Of a DNA stretch of 64,000 nucleotides, positions 26,571 through 34,678 are shown one piece after another (the first letter of the stretch is position 1; each line of letters opens with the position of its first letter). Made by a program: the position numbers and the translations under genes. Below the pieces are notes generated by a model. The model saw nothing but the letters and a program-made list of their open reading frames with translations, did not search any database and was not told the DNA's origin. The DNA lies in contig NZ_LT859959.1 in the NCBI RefSeq assembly GCF_900176205.1, positions 806,001 through 870,000 on the forward strand. The letters are read 5' to 3'. The stretch is from Bradyrhizobium sp. ORS 285 (lineage in GTDB: Bacteria; Pseudomonadota; Alphaproteobacteria; Rhizobiales; Xanthobacteraceae).

Positions 26571-26645
26571 GCTCCCTTCGTCTAGCGGTTAGGACGCGGC
26601 CCTCTCAAGGCTGAAACAGGGGTTCGATTCCCCTAGGGAGCGCCA
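26571..26645 (+). tRNA. tRNA-Glu (anticodon CTC)
   Basis: The acceptor stem GCTCCCT pairs with AGGGAGC; discriminator G and CCA (26643-26645) are encoded. The D arm (GTCTAGCGGTTAGGAC), anticodon stem CGGCC/GGCTG with loop CTCTCAA (anticodon CTC) and T arm (AGGGG-TTCGATT-CCCCT) are all regular. It is the left neighbour of the accessory island, and tRNA genes are frequent integration sites. I found no second copy of its 3' end on the right side of the island. Confidence 0.96.
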
Positions 26646-27427
26646 TTCCCCGGCGCTCAACCCTTTATCTCTGACATGCACGCGCGGCTCCTCGGCCTCG
26701 CGGCGCGAATTCGCGTCCGAGCTTTGCTCTCAGGTACGCCCTCGAAACAGAAGGGCGCAGGGAAGGCCGGGTGCAGGCCGCACCCATGGCCCGCCTGCAA
26801 CAAAAAAAGCAGGCGGCAGTCACCACAGGATTGGCCGAACAACCGGCCTTCCCTGCGCGATGGGTTTTACGGCTGCTCCGTGCTCTCCCAGGGGACCGGG
26901 CTTGCTTGCCCCCGTCATCGGCATCGTCGCCGACCAAGACACCAGCGTCGGGGTGTCGGGACCACACGGCTTGACCGTCCGTCCAGGGTTCGTTCGTCCG
27001 CACGCGAACCGCGCACTGCGACCCCAGCCGGCCACCGCATCTCCCGCTCCACGGTCCGTGACGATCGCGAAACGCCCCTTCAGTGAGCGGAAGACGGCGA
27101 AGAGTGTCGATCTGAGTTGCCCGACGACACAAGGCCGGATTTGCCCGACGGAATGCGACAAACTGGCACGACGGGCAGTCTGGGAGGAGTAGCAGCCAAT
27201 TTTCTTTCTTAGCGGCGAAATCGAGTTTAGGGGCCCCGCAGTCTCCATGACGTTGGGCGGAACCTGAGTCGCATCGAGTTACAGATAGGCCAGACTAAGT
27301 CCAACTGACTGTGAATTTTAGCTGGTCCTGCCGGTCAGCGCGGTTGCCGGATTCGCGCGGGAAGCGTAAGTCGGATGCTCGTTATGATTGATTTGTCGCT
27401 TTTTCGGCGTCGGCCGAAGGGGGGTAG
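26646..27427. other. Noncoding region between tRNA-Glu and the island
   Basis: 782 bases with no credible gene. The 430-bp repeat copy B (26751-27180) takes up most of it. The last 240 bases (27190-27427) are less GC-rich and should contain the promoter of the first island gene. The long minus-strand frames here (about 155 and 142 codons) lie inside the repeat. Confidence 0.65.
26751..27180 (-). repeat. 430-bp dispersed intergenic repeat, copy B
   Basis: Reverse-complement counterpart of 18621-19050, with the same landmarks at the same spacing and both ends matching. One internal stem, CCCGCCTGC-(AACAAAAAA)-GCAGGCGG at about 26780-26808, is present in both copies with compensating changes (CCGCGTGC / GCACGCGG in copy A), which points to selection on RNA or DNA structure. 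Confidence 0.8.
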
Positions 27428-28264
27428 ATGGCAAGAAAGCAAATCGACCTACGCATGGCGATGAACGCGATTTCGGACGTGGTCCAAAATCGGCCGAGGC
27501 CGCTTCGGGAGTTCGATCAGATATACATGAAGAGCGGCGACATGGTTATGCAGACGGAATTCGTTGCAAATTTAGTAGAAGACAAGAACGTCGCATTTAT
27601 CGGCGATGGCGACGCGATCAGCATTTCGATCGCGTATTTCAAGCACTGCGGGATCACCGAATACGGTCCGAAGTCGGTTACCGTTTTCGATTTCGACGAA
27701 CGCATCGTCGAGGCCATCAGGTGTTTCGCCGAGAAGGAGGAAATACAAAACTTGAACGCCGAACTATACAACGTGCTGGATGCGTTTCCGAGACCCGGCG
27801 CTTTCGACCTGTTCTATACCAATCCGCCGTGGGGCCAGCACAACGATGGCGAAAGCGTCAACGTATTTACGCAGCGAGGCATGGAGGCGGTAGGCTATCG
27901 AGGTGATGGGATCATTGTAATCGCCGATGACAAGGAATTGGATTGGCCGAAGCAGGTCTTGAGCAAGGTACAGCGCTTCGGAGCGGAGAGCGGCTACTTC
28001 GTATCGAGGATGATGCCCCGCCTCCATCTGTACCACCTGGAGAATGCTCCCGATCTTCAGTCTTGCAATCTGATTTTATCCGCGGTGCCCGGAGAGGTCA
28101 GGGCCGTAGACAGCAAGCCAATCGTGGAGCCGGAGCGGCTCAACAATTTCTATGGACGATCGAAAGCTCCGCGCGTCCGCTATGTCCGTGAGAGGAAGCG
28201 GTTGAATTACGGTATGGCGAACGAAGACGAATACGAGTTGATTCTGCTGGAAGGACAATCATGA
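27428..28264 (+). CDS. BpsA / amino-methyltransferase-like SAM-fold protein
   Basis: A 278-residue soluble protein with a Rossmann-like SAM-binding layout: 'VAFIGDGDAISISIAYFK' (motif I region, residues 55-72), 'VTVFDFDERIVEAI' (84-97, acidic strand end) and 'FDLFYTNPPWGQHNDGES' (127-144). The NPPW motif is typical of amino-methyltransferases acting on DNA, RNA or protein amines; the overall order also resembles branched-chain polyamine synthase (BpsA/DUF43). The real substrate cannot be told. It has a strong GGGGGG ribosome-binding stretch and overlaps the next gene by 4 bases (ATGA). Confidence 0.65.
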   Translation: MARKQIDLRMAMNAISDVVQNRPRPLREFDQIYMKSGDMVMQTEFVANLVEDKNVAFIGDGDAISISIAYFKHCGITEYGPKSVTVFDFDERIVEAIRCFAEKEEIQNLNAELYNVLDAFPRPGAFDLFYTNPPWGQHNDGESVNVFTQRGMEAVGYRGDGIIVIADDKELDWPKQVLSKVQRFGAESGYFVSRMMPRLHLYHLENAPDLQSCNLILSAVPGEVRAVDSKPIVEPERLNNFYGRSKAPRVRYVRERKRLNYGMANEDEYELILLEGQS

Positions 28265-28842
28265 CCACCATCATTCGTCCGGGTGCGGGCATACTCTATA
28301 TGAAGGTCGGAAAGCACGCTCAGGAGTCACTCGCGGACATCATCAAGCGGAAGTCTGAAGAGATAAAAAAGGCCGGCTTCAGTATGTGGGGCTACGGCGG
28401 CAATACTTGTCATCCAACGACTATGGTGCAGCCGTTCGCCGAGGACATGCAGAAAAGGGGAGCACCGATCTTCCTCTGCATGCAGGCCATGGAATCGAAA
28501 CACGAAGCTGCTCCCGTGAGAGCTCAAGAATACTCAGTGGATGGGTTGAAGTGGCAGGAGATACCGAAAGACATCAACGTACTCGGATCGCGCTATGCTT
28601 TGATGATCAAGAGCCTCAGGGAGGAGGACCACGTCCTGAAATTGCATGAGACTCGCGTTGCCGTTGGACCCAATGCTGGCCGCGTCGGTAACCGGTATAT
28701 CAAAGGGCGGGTGGATAAGGCGTGCTTGCTCGTGGATGAGAAGCCGGAATTGGCCAACCAATCAGAAAACTCCGACGTCAATATAAACCTAGTCGCCGAA
28801 TTAGTGGACCCCTATTCGGTCTTTCTAAGGGATCCTCGCTAG
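28261..28842 (+). CDS. Unknown island protein, coupled to the BpsA-like gene
   Basis: A 193-residue soluble protein starting within the stop of the preceding gene (ATGA overlap), so translation is coupled. 'LYMKVGKHAQESLADIIKRK' and 'FSMWGYGGNTCHPTTMVQPF' are its most distinctive segments; the WGYGGNxCHPxT stretch with Cys and His looks like a conserved active or binding site. No family is recognised. Its stop TAG shares a CTAG palindrome with the stop of the convergent PIN gene (4-base overlap). Confidence 0.7.
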   Translation: MTTIIRPGAGILYMKVGKHAQESLADIIKRKSEEIKKAGFSMWGYGGNTCHPTTMVQPFAEDMQKRGAPIFLCMQAMESKHEAAPVRAQEYSVDGLKWQEIPKDINVLGSRYALMIKSLREEDHVLKLHETRVAVGPNAGRVGNRYIKGRVDKACLLVDEKPELANQSENSDVNINLVAELVDPYSVFLRDPR

Positions 28843-29498
28843 GCAAAAAAGTTGTCGCCGAGCAACTCGCCACTGTTGCCCCGCAGGTGCTCAACGTAGC
28901 TGTTCAGCCCCTCTTCTGAATTCTGCTCGTCGAACGTCGACGAACATCCGAAGCAGATGGACATTGCCTTGTCCACGGCAGCTTCGGCGCATACTGAAGC
29001 CGCAACAGCTGCTCCGCCCTTTTTGGCGCAGATGCAGAGCATGACCTGTTCGAAGCACGCGATGCGCCCAGCGAGCGCGGGCACGATTCCAAGATCGGTA
29101 GCCAGTCGCCAAGCGGCGGCTATGGCTCGCTTATCGCCCGTCACCATGGCTTTAGCCGCTCGATTGACTAGTACGGCGAGCAGTTGGCTTTCGCCCGAAT
29201 CAAACGCGTAGCCGGCCGACAGCGCGTGCTCCTCGTACTGCGCGGCTAGACCGAGCTCAGCATCGTCGGGTTCAAGGGAAGTAATTGAAGCGAGGACGGT
29301 GTCCAGCGACTTCGACGCCCTTTGCCGGTCGACGATCTTGCCTGACTTCTCGATCTTCCGCTTCAGGACGAATTTTGCCAGTGCAAGACTGGCTACGTCG
29401 CGGCTTCCGCATGCCAAAATGCTAATAAGCTCAGGCGCCAAATCATAGCACGACGTCTTGAATAGAACGTCGTTGTCGACGAGCATAAGTTCAGCCAT
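28839..29498 (-). CDS. PIN-like domain protein (candidate ribonuclease toxin)
   Basis: A 219-residue protein. The first 130 residues fit a PIN nuclease: 'ELMLVDNDVLFKTSCYDL' with D8 and D10, 'FDSGESQLLAVLVNRA' with E103, and 'MVTGDKRAIAAAW' with D122. These are the usual positions of the acidic Mg2+ site. The C-terminal 90 residues are Ala-rich with several Cys. It overlaps the ImmA/IrrE gene by 8 bases. Similar PIN-ImmA pairs behave as toxin-antitoxin modules in comparative genomics; activity here is inferred. Confidence 0.65.
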   Translation of the reverse strand: MAELMLVDNDVLFKTSCYDLAPELISILACGSRDVASLALAKFVLKRKIEKSGKIVDRQRASKSLDTVLASITSLEPDDAELGLAAQYEEHALSAGYAFDSGESQLLAVLVNRAAKAMVTGDKRAIAAAWRLATDLGIVPALAGRIACFEQVMLCICAKKGGAAVAASVCAEAAVDKAMSICFGCSSTFDEQNSEEGLNSYVEHLRGNSGELLGDNFFA

Positions 29499-30486
29499 TT
29501 GGCGTTCCCATGATCGTCCGAATAAACTCCGCGGAGTCGTCGCTCATGGCGGACCAGTCGATCTGATCGTTCGCCAAGCCGTTCACTTCGCGCCAGACTG
29601 GCTTTCTTTCGGAGTAGATATACCGCAAGGCCGCCATGGCCCGAGCCCAATTCTCGGTCCGGTAGGCGTAACAGAGAGCCAGCGTTCCGGGTTCGATGCC
29701 TCGCTTCGGCCCTTCATCCTGAGCGGCTGCCGCGAGCTGACGTGCGCCGAACTTATCGATGTTGGTCCTGATGTCAGGATCGGGCGAGCCGGTCAGCAGA
29801 GAGAGCGCGTACTTGTCAGCCGCCTTCTCGTCGTCGTCTTCCTGTTCGCTTTCGATCGGATCGTCGAGGTCTACAATTGCTGAAGCGCCATTGAGATGGC
29901 CGAGCGATGCGTGTCCCAGTTCATGGGCCAGCGTGAAGGCCACCGGCGCGGGGTATAGCGCGTCCTTGCCCAAGAGGACGGCGAAGCGCCCGTTTGTCTC
30001 AACGACCATTGCGTGCATCGCCTTCGTGGCGAGTGGAAATACTCGAAGGTGGATGACCGGGATGCCGAATGCCCAACAAGTCGCCAGAAGGGACATGAGA
30101 TCGACGAATGGCGCGCCGCCATCGCGGATTGCACCACGAAGCTCTTCCGCCGATGGTGGGTGTATTGGCTGGGCCCGAACGCCTTGAAGAAGGAGGTGTG
30201 CGACGGCAACTCCGAAAGAGGCGAGGGCATCTTTCTGCGCCGCTCCCTCTCCAGACAAGTGTTTGAACCGTGCAGTATCGTGCCAGACGAATTCTACGCG
30301 ATCGTCTGACAGGGCTTTCGGCGAAACTCCCAGCTTGCGGGCGAGTGCGAACCGCAATTCTGCGCGGGCCGAAGCAGACCCGTCAGCCTCTTCGCTCCAC
30401 CAAGTTGGCCAAGCGGCGTCGATAGCCTGATCGCTCAAGCCGGCTTCTTTCAAATCCTTCCTGAGTTTGCCGGACTCAGCCGTCAC
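29491..30486 (-). CDS. ImmA/IrrE-type zinc metallopeptidase
   Basis: A 331-residue protein if begun at GTG 30486 (N-terminus VTAESGKLRKDLKEAG). The N-terminal 100 residues are a helical region with 'AAWPTWWSEEADGSASARAE' and 'LARKLGVSPKAL'; the peptidase motif HELGH in 'FTLAHELGHASLGHL' is at residues 188-192. An acidic stretch (DDPIESEQEDDDEKAADKYA) supplies the third ligand region. The frame is open to an ATG at 30615, but that would overlap the preceding gene by 73 bases. In phage and TA systems such peptidases cleave repressors or antitoxins. Confidence 0.85.
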   Translation of the reverse strand: MTAESGKLRKDLKEAGLSDQAIDAAWPTWWSEEADGSASARAELRFALARKLGVSPKALSDDRVEFVWHDTARFKHLSGEGAAQKDALASFGVAVAHLLLQGVRAQPIHPPSAEELRGAIRDGGAPFVDLMSLLATCWAFGIPVIHLRVFPLATKAMHAMVVETNGRFAVLLGKDALYPAPVAFTLAHELGHASLGHLNGASAIVDLDDPIESEQEDDDEKAADKYALSLLTGSPDPDIRTNIDKFGARQLAAAAQDEGPKRGIEPGTLALCYAYRTENWARAMAALRYIYSERKPVWREVNGLANDQIDWSAMSDDSAEFIRTIMGTPNG

Positions 30487-30542
30487 TTTGTCGCCGCCCG
30501 TCGGTGAGTGATTCCTGTTTCGTTCTACACGTTTTTGGAAGC

Positions 30543-31316
30543 CTAGAACAGCCTTGGCTGAAGTTCGGTCGCGGTTGAAGGTCCCGACCGGATATCGCGT
30601 ACCATTCGGAGCCACTCATCCTGGCTCAAACATGATAGGTTGGCCAATACCCGCTCAAGCATCGACCGTCGATCCGCGGTGAGATCGATCGGGTCTCCCA
30701 GTCGAACCCAATATCCCTGGCCGAGCTTAGCCTTTAGATTTATCTTGTACGTTGGAGCGGGCGCTCCGTCGGAGACCCGTCGGAGCAGGGCAGTAACTTG
30801 CGATGCTCCAACGGCTCCCGCAGTGTCGGAAACATTCCGATAAGCGCTCGGGTCGAACGGTCCGAAATCGCCAAGCCTTAGCTTCTGATCAGATCGACAC
30901 ATCAATGCATAGTGAACGTTCCTCACCCGTGTGCCGGCATCGGCTCTACTCGTGATCAGAGTGGACGGCGGCAGGGGCTGCTCCCGGCCAAAATGATCGA
31001 AGTAAGATCGCCAAATGCGAAGGCGGCTGGGGGCGACATCAACCGTCTTCGGTCGGGATTTCATGATCGAGAAGACAACGTCGACATCCGTACCGGTCCT
31101 GGCAAGTTCAGGGATTGATCTGGAAGGCGCATTGCCCACGCCCCAGCAAAACACGCCGTTTCCAGCCGAGCGTTCTAGCTCCTTCCTCTCGACGATAGCC
31201 TGAAGTTCTTGGCCAGCCTCGGTCTGCATGCGCGACCAGCAAACGGTCTCCGTTAACGACGCGCTCGCCGGGGAGATTTCAGGCGGCAGCGATCGGTTAC
31301 GGGCAAGCATCTGCAT
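30543..31316 (-). CDS. Unknown island protein, first gene of the minus-strand operon
   Basis: A 257-residue protein. Its most conserved-looking part is central: 'NGVFCWGVGNAPSRSI', 'DVVFSIMKSRPKTVDVAPSR', 'LITSRADAG' and 'VHYALMCRSDQKLRLGDF'. The alternation of short strands with Cys, Trp and charged residues suggests a compact catalytic domain, but I cannot name a family. It is transcribed first, followed by the ImmA/IrrE and PIN genes with little or no spacing. Divergent from the AbrB-like gene 142 bases away. Confidence 0.65.
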   Translation of the reverse strand: MQMLARNRSLPPEISPASASLTETVCWSRMQTEAGQELQAIVERKELERSAGNGVFCWGVGNAPSRSIPELARTGTDVDVVFSIMKSRPKTVDVAPSRLRIWRSYFDHFGREQPLPPSTLITSRADAGTRVRNVHYALMCRSDQKLRLGDFGPFDPSAYRNVSDTAGAVGASQVTALLRRVSDGAPAPTYKINLKAKLGQGYWVRLGDPIDLTADRRSMLERVLANLSCLSQDEWLRMVRDIRSGPSTATELQPRLF

Positions 31317-31458
31317 GGATCCTCAATTAATCCCAGAGACCGTAAACGGCGGTCGCGGCTGACGCAAACGATCTGCGTGACATCTGCGCCAGACACTATG
31401 TATAAAGGTGTTGAAAGGCAGTGGAAATCCTGTTGCCAAATTTATCCCAAATCGTCCC

Positions 31459-31716
31459 ATGAATGCTGGACGCGAGCCAAGCTGGAACCCTGTGTCACGG
31501 GTGCATCCCTCGGTTTGGACTGAGGTCGTGAGGCTGTCTTCGAAGGATCGAATGTCCATTCCGCTAATGGTCCGACGGCGTATTGACTGGCTTTCGGCAA
31601 AGACCACCGAACTCCTCGCGATCCTTGAGGCGGACGGATCGGCAGAGGTCGTGGCTTGGAAGGGAAAGGGGGTGCATCTGATCACCCAGATCGAAACGGC
31701 TTTGCAAGGTCTCACC
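31459..31716 (+). pseudogene. 5' half of an AbrB/MraZ-like regulator split by IS66
   Basis: From ATG 31459 (or GTG 31408) the frame reads 'VVRLSSKDRMSIPLMVRRRI', the pattern of a SpoVT-AbrB beta-hairpin domain, then 'LLAILEADGSAEVVAWKGKG'. It runs in frame into the IS66 left end at 31717 and stops 27 bases inside it. Removing the IS and one 8-bp duplication joins codon ACC (31714-31716) to GAG at 34418 in frame. The intact protein would be 172 residues (189 from the GTG) with a second, similar domain downstream. Confidence 0.8.
31709..31716 (+). repeat. Target-site duplication, left copy
   Basis: GTCTCACC directly precedes the GTAAGC terminus of the IS66 element. The identical octamer follows the right terminus at 34410-34417. 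Eight bases is the expected duplication length for IS66. Confidence 0.95.
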
Positions 31717-31864
31717 GTAAGCATCCGCCGTAGACCCAGATGACGCCATCCTCGATGTCCAATTCGCTGGCGACGTCGTGCAACCATTCCTCATCTTCGC
31801 CGAGGTCCTTGGCAACCTTGGCGATGGTGGTGACGTGGTGAACTTTGTTGACGTGCGTGGTCAT
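31712..31864 (-). CDS. Small ORF at the IS66 distal end, coupled to tnpC
   Basis: A 50-residue frame: [20 protein letters not shown], then '[20 protein letters not shown]' and '[10 protein letters not shown]'. Its ATG overlaps the tnpC stop (ATGA). The sequence resembles a small rhizobial protein that I remember as about 75 residues long, so this one looks cut short after VIWVYG. Its stop codon lies in the host duplication (TGA at 31714-31712), so the reading frame depends on the insertion site. Confidence 0.55.
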   Translation of the reverse strand: MTTHVNKVHHVTTIAKVAKDLGEDEEWLHDVASELDIEDGVIWVYGGCLR

Positions 31865-33513
31865 GCTGCTCGGGTGGAGAGCGCTGCGGCCTGAGGCGTC
31901 CAGTTCCAGGGCAGCAGTTCGTCGAGCCGTTGGGACGGGTGAGCGGCAATCCGGTCAATGACATCGGTCAGCCAGGCTTGCGGATCGATCCCGTTCATTT
32001 TGGCGGTGACGATCAGGCTGTACATCGCAGCTGCGCGCCGGCCGCCGCGATCAGACCCGCAGAAGAGCCAGGATTTTCGACCTAGGGCGATGCCTCGCAG
32101 ACCGCGCTCGGCGGCATTGTTGGAGAGGCACACACGACCGTCATCGAGGAACAGCGTGAAGCTCGGCCATCGCTTCAGCACGTAATTGAATGCCTTGGCA
32201 AGGTCGTGCCCCCGGGCGAGCTTGGCGAGTTGCTCTTGCATGTAGAGCCGCAGGTCTTCGGTCAAAGGCCGACTGAGCGTCTGCCGTGCTTCGAGACGCT
32301 CCTGCGCGCTTTTGCCATTGATGGAACGCTCGATCTCGAACAACGCATCGATCCGGCGCACGACCTCGATTGCGATCGGAGAAAGCGGGATCTCCTTCTT
32401 GCCCGCAGCCTTGCGGCGCGCATTCTCCTCCAGATCGGCCATGGCAAAGAACGGGCGCCGCGCATGCGCCCAGCACGACGCCTCGCGGATCGGTCCAGGG
32501 CCGCGTCCAGCCAGATAGAGCTGGTTATAGCCGTCATAGGCGTCGGCCTGCAGGATGCCGGCATACCGCGCCAGATGCGCCTGCGGATGCTCGCCCTTGC
32601 GATCGCGCGAGTAGTAGAACATCGCTGCCGGCGGGTCCGCACCACCGAACGGCCGGTCGTCCCGGACATAGATCCAGCACCGCCCCGTGTCAGTCTTTCC
32701 CTTGGCCAGCACCGGCACGGTCGTATCGTCGGCATGAAGGCGCTCGGCCGTCATGACATGCGCTTCAACCAGGCGCAGCAGCGGGTCCAGCGACGCACAG
32801 ACCGACCCCACGGCATCCGCCATGGTCGAGAGCGCTATCGGCACGCCCTCCAGCGCATAGCGCTCGGCCTGGCGGTTCAAGGGCTGATGCTGACCGAACT
32901 TCTCGAACATGATCATCGCCAGCAGGCTCGGCCCGGCCCATCCTCGCGCCACGGCATGGAACGGCGCCGGCACCTGGCTGATCTTCTCGCAGTCCCGGCA
33001 GGAGAACTTCTCCCGCACCGTCTCGATCACCTTCCATTGGCGCGGCACCACCTCCAGCGTCCGCGTCACGTCCTCGCCGAGCTTGCGCAGGCGATTGCTG
33101 CCGCAGCATTCGCAAGCCGTCGGCGGCTCGATCACCACCCGCTCGCGGGGCAGATGTTCGGGGAAGGTTTGTCGCTCGGTGCGCTTGCGCGTGAAGGCGC
33201 GGACCGTGCTGGTCTTCGCCGCGGCGCGTTCCGCCGCAAGCTCGTCCTCGGTGGCGCCAGCTTCCTGCTCTTCGAACGTCAGCGCCAGTTGTTCGAGCAG
33301 GCGTGATGAACGCTCCGACCGCTGCCCGTAGATCTGATGCCTCAGCTTGGCGATCTGCAGCTTCTGGGACGCGATCAGGGCTTCGTCTTCCGATGCCTTG
33401 GCTCGGGCAGCCGCAAGCTCGGCAGCGACCTCCAATCCCTTCGCGCGCTCGGCCGCCAGCGCCTGTTTCAGGGCGACGACGTCATCCGGTCCAGCATCGC
33501 AATCGGCGTTCAT
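31861..33513 (-). CDS. tnpC: IS66 transposase TnpC
   Basis: A 550-residue transposase. It has an N-terminal coiled coil (residues 8-60, '[20 protein letters not shown]' at its end), a zinc-finger-like segment '[20 protein letters not shown]', then the DDE region with '[20 protein letters not shown]' and '[20 protein letters not shown]', where the last Glu belongs to the catalytic triad. Length matches full-size TnpC. No frameshift was seen. Confidence 0.95.
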   Translation of the reverse strand: MNADCDAGPDDVVALKQALAAERAKGLEVAAELAAARAKASEDEALIASQKLQIAKLRHQIYGQRSERSSRLLEQLALTFEEQEAGATEDELAAERAAAKTSTVRAFTRKRTERQTFPEHLPRERVVIEPPTACECCGSNRLRKLGEDVTRTLEVVPRQWKVIETVREKFSCRDCEKISQVPAPFHAVARGWAGPSLLAMIMFEKFGQHQPLNRQAERYALEGVPIALSTMADAVGSVCASLDPLLRLVEAHVMTAERLHADDTTVPVLAKGKTDTGRCWIYVRDDRPFGGADPPAAMFYYSRDRKGEHPQAHLARYAGILQADAYDGYNQLYLAGRGPGPIREASCWAHARRPFFAMADLEENARRKAAGKKEIPLSPIAIEVVRRIDALFEIERSINGKSAQERLEARQTLSRPLTEDLRLYMQEQLAKLARGHDLAKAFNYVLKRWPSFTLFLDDGRVCLSNNAAERGLRGIALGRKSWLFCGSDRGGRRAAAMYSLIVTAKMNGIDPQAWLTDVIDRIAAHPSQRLDELLPWNWTPQAAALSTRAA

Positions 33514-33583
33514 GCGACGCAGTGAATCACAGATCAGGCCGGTTGGAACTCCCTAAATACCGGAAAGCCGCAACTATCTCTGC

Positions 33584-33931
33584 TCAGCCTGCGCTCTGTG
33601 GCCGCCATGTCAGCTGCGGATTCCTCCAATCGATCGCCTCAAGCATGTAGGCCATCTGCGCGGCCGAGATCGACACCGCGCCATTGGACACCGAGGGCCA
33701 GATGAACTTTCCTCGGTCGAGGCGCTTGGCGTAGAGCGACAAGCCGATTCCGTCATGCCACAGGATCTTGACCAGATCCCCGCGACGGCCGCGGAAGATG
33801 TAGAGATCGCCGGCGTGGGGATCTCGCTTCAAAATCTCCTGGACCATCAGGGCCAGGCTCTGCATACCACGGCGCATGTCCGTGTGGCCGGTCGCAATCC
33901 AGACCTTGACGTCGCTCGGGATCGGAATCAT
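33584..33931 (-). CDS. tnpB: IS66 accessory protein TnpB
   Basis: A 115-residue IS66 Orf2 protein ('MIPIPSDVKVWIATGHTDMR' at the front, 'LYIFRGRRGDLVKILWHDG' in the centre). Required with TnpA for transposition in this family; not related to the RNA-guided TnpB nucleases. It overlaps tnpA by 4 bases (ATGA) and is 70 bases upstream of tnpC. Confidence 0.95.
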   Translation of the reverse strand: MIPIPSDVKVWIATGHTDMRRGMQSLALMVQEILKRDPHAGDLYIFRGRRGDLVKILWHDGIGLSLYAKRLDRGKFIWPSVSNGAVSISAAQMAYMLEAIDWRNPQLTWRPQSAG

Positions 33932-34323
33932 CGCCGCCTCAAAAGGTCGAGAATGCGCCGAAGTGCCTCGGTGTCCACGTCGCGGTCGACGCGCACGCAG
34001 CAGTCGTCCAGTTCGATCTCGATCGTTCCGGCCCGCATGCTCGGTGCGGCACGCGATGGCGACGGTGGTGATGGCACCCTCGTCAAGTCGTCAGCCTGCG
34101 ACGACACGATGGCGACAGGAACGATAGCCGGCACAGCCTCGGCACCCAGCCGGCCCTGCCGCGCCTGCCGGCGCCAGGTGAACAGCAGGCTCTGAGCCAC
34201 CCCATGCCGCCGGGCAACTCCGCAGACGGTCTGCCCGGACTGCATCGTCTCCTCGATCAGACGAACCTTATCCTCATAACTCCATCGACGCCGCCGTTCG
34301 GCGCCCAAAACTTCCATCTGCAT
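33928..34323 (-). CDS. tnpA: IS66 accessory protein TnpA
   Basis: A 131-residue IS66 Orf1 protein with a helix-turn-helix: 'RRWSYEDKVRLIEETMQSGQ' then 'GVARRHGVAQSLLFTWRRQA'. First gene of the element; its start lies 86 bases from the right terminus, leaving room for the promoter. Confidence 0.93.
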   Translation of the reverse strand: MQMEVLGAERRRRWSYEDKVRLIEETMQSGQTVCGVARRHGVAQSLLFTWRRQARQGRLGAEAVPAIVPVAIVSSQADDLTRVPSPPSPSRAAPSMRAGTIEIELDDCCVRVDRDVDTEALRRILDLLRRR

Positions 34324-34409
34324 CGCCGCATGACCTCAAGGCTGGACTTAAGGCCATATCCTTAGGCGGCCGGTGACGCCGAACAAGGCGGCCTACGCCG
34401 GAGCGATAC

Positions 34410-34417
34410 GTCTCACC
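34410..34417 (+). repeat. Target-site duplication, right copy
   Basis: GTCTCACC directly follows the IS66 right terminus (...GAGCGATAC) and matches 31709-31716 exactly. Confidence 0.95.
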
Positions 34418-34678
34418 GAGCCTCATCGAAGCGAAGTAGCGCTTGCAGCGATGGACCGGTACATTCGGCTGCATCTCGACGATACGGGACGCATGGTCCT
34501 GCCCACCACGCTGCTCTCTCACCTCGAAGTGGTCGATCCGCCCGCTCTCCGGCTGGTGGTGCGCAATGGCAAGTTCTGGTTTTGGTCAGAACGACGATGG
34601 CGTGCAGGGCAGTTAGAGCGATACCTACAGATGGCGAAAGCGATCGAAGAGCGCAGCCAAGATTCAGGAGCGCATTAG
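34418..34678 (+). pseudogene. 3' half of the AbrB/MraZ-like regulator split by IS66
   Basis: The frame continues that of 31459-31716 after virtual removal of the IS. It reads 'YIRLHLDDTGRMVLPTTLLS', a second AbrB/MraZ-like hairpin with the DxxGR turn, then 'RLVVRNGKFWFWSERRW' and a helical tail. Two tandem domains recall MraZ. A shorter product could still start at the IS-derived ATG 34373, which fuses IS-terminal codons to this half. The stop overlaps the convergent kinase gene by 15 bases. Confidence 0.8.

Larger units (their letters stand above)
31717..34409 (-). mobile_element. Complete IS66-family insertion sequence
   Basis: 2693 bp, bounded by imperfect inverted repeats: GTAAGCATCCGCCGTAGACC inward from 31717 and GTATCGCTCCGGCGTAGGCC inward from 34409 (14 of 20 positions identical). 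A perfect 8-bp duplication GTCTCACC flanks it. It carries tnpA, tnpB and tnpC, all intact and on the minus strand, plus a small distal ORF. The target was the AbrB-like gene, which is restored in frame on excision. The intact reading frames suggest the insertion is recent. Confidence 0.95.

Noticed and set aside
26665..27248. Two minus-strand open frames of 155 and 142 codons right of tRNA-Glu
   Set aside because: They lie in the 430-bp dispersed repeat; the counterpart at 18621-19050 does not keep the same protein, so these are repeat shadows.
33584..33931. TnpB as a possible RNA-guided nuclease
   Set aside because: This is the short IS66 Orf2 protein, unrelated to the IS200/IS605 TnpB family; it lacks RuvC motifs.
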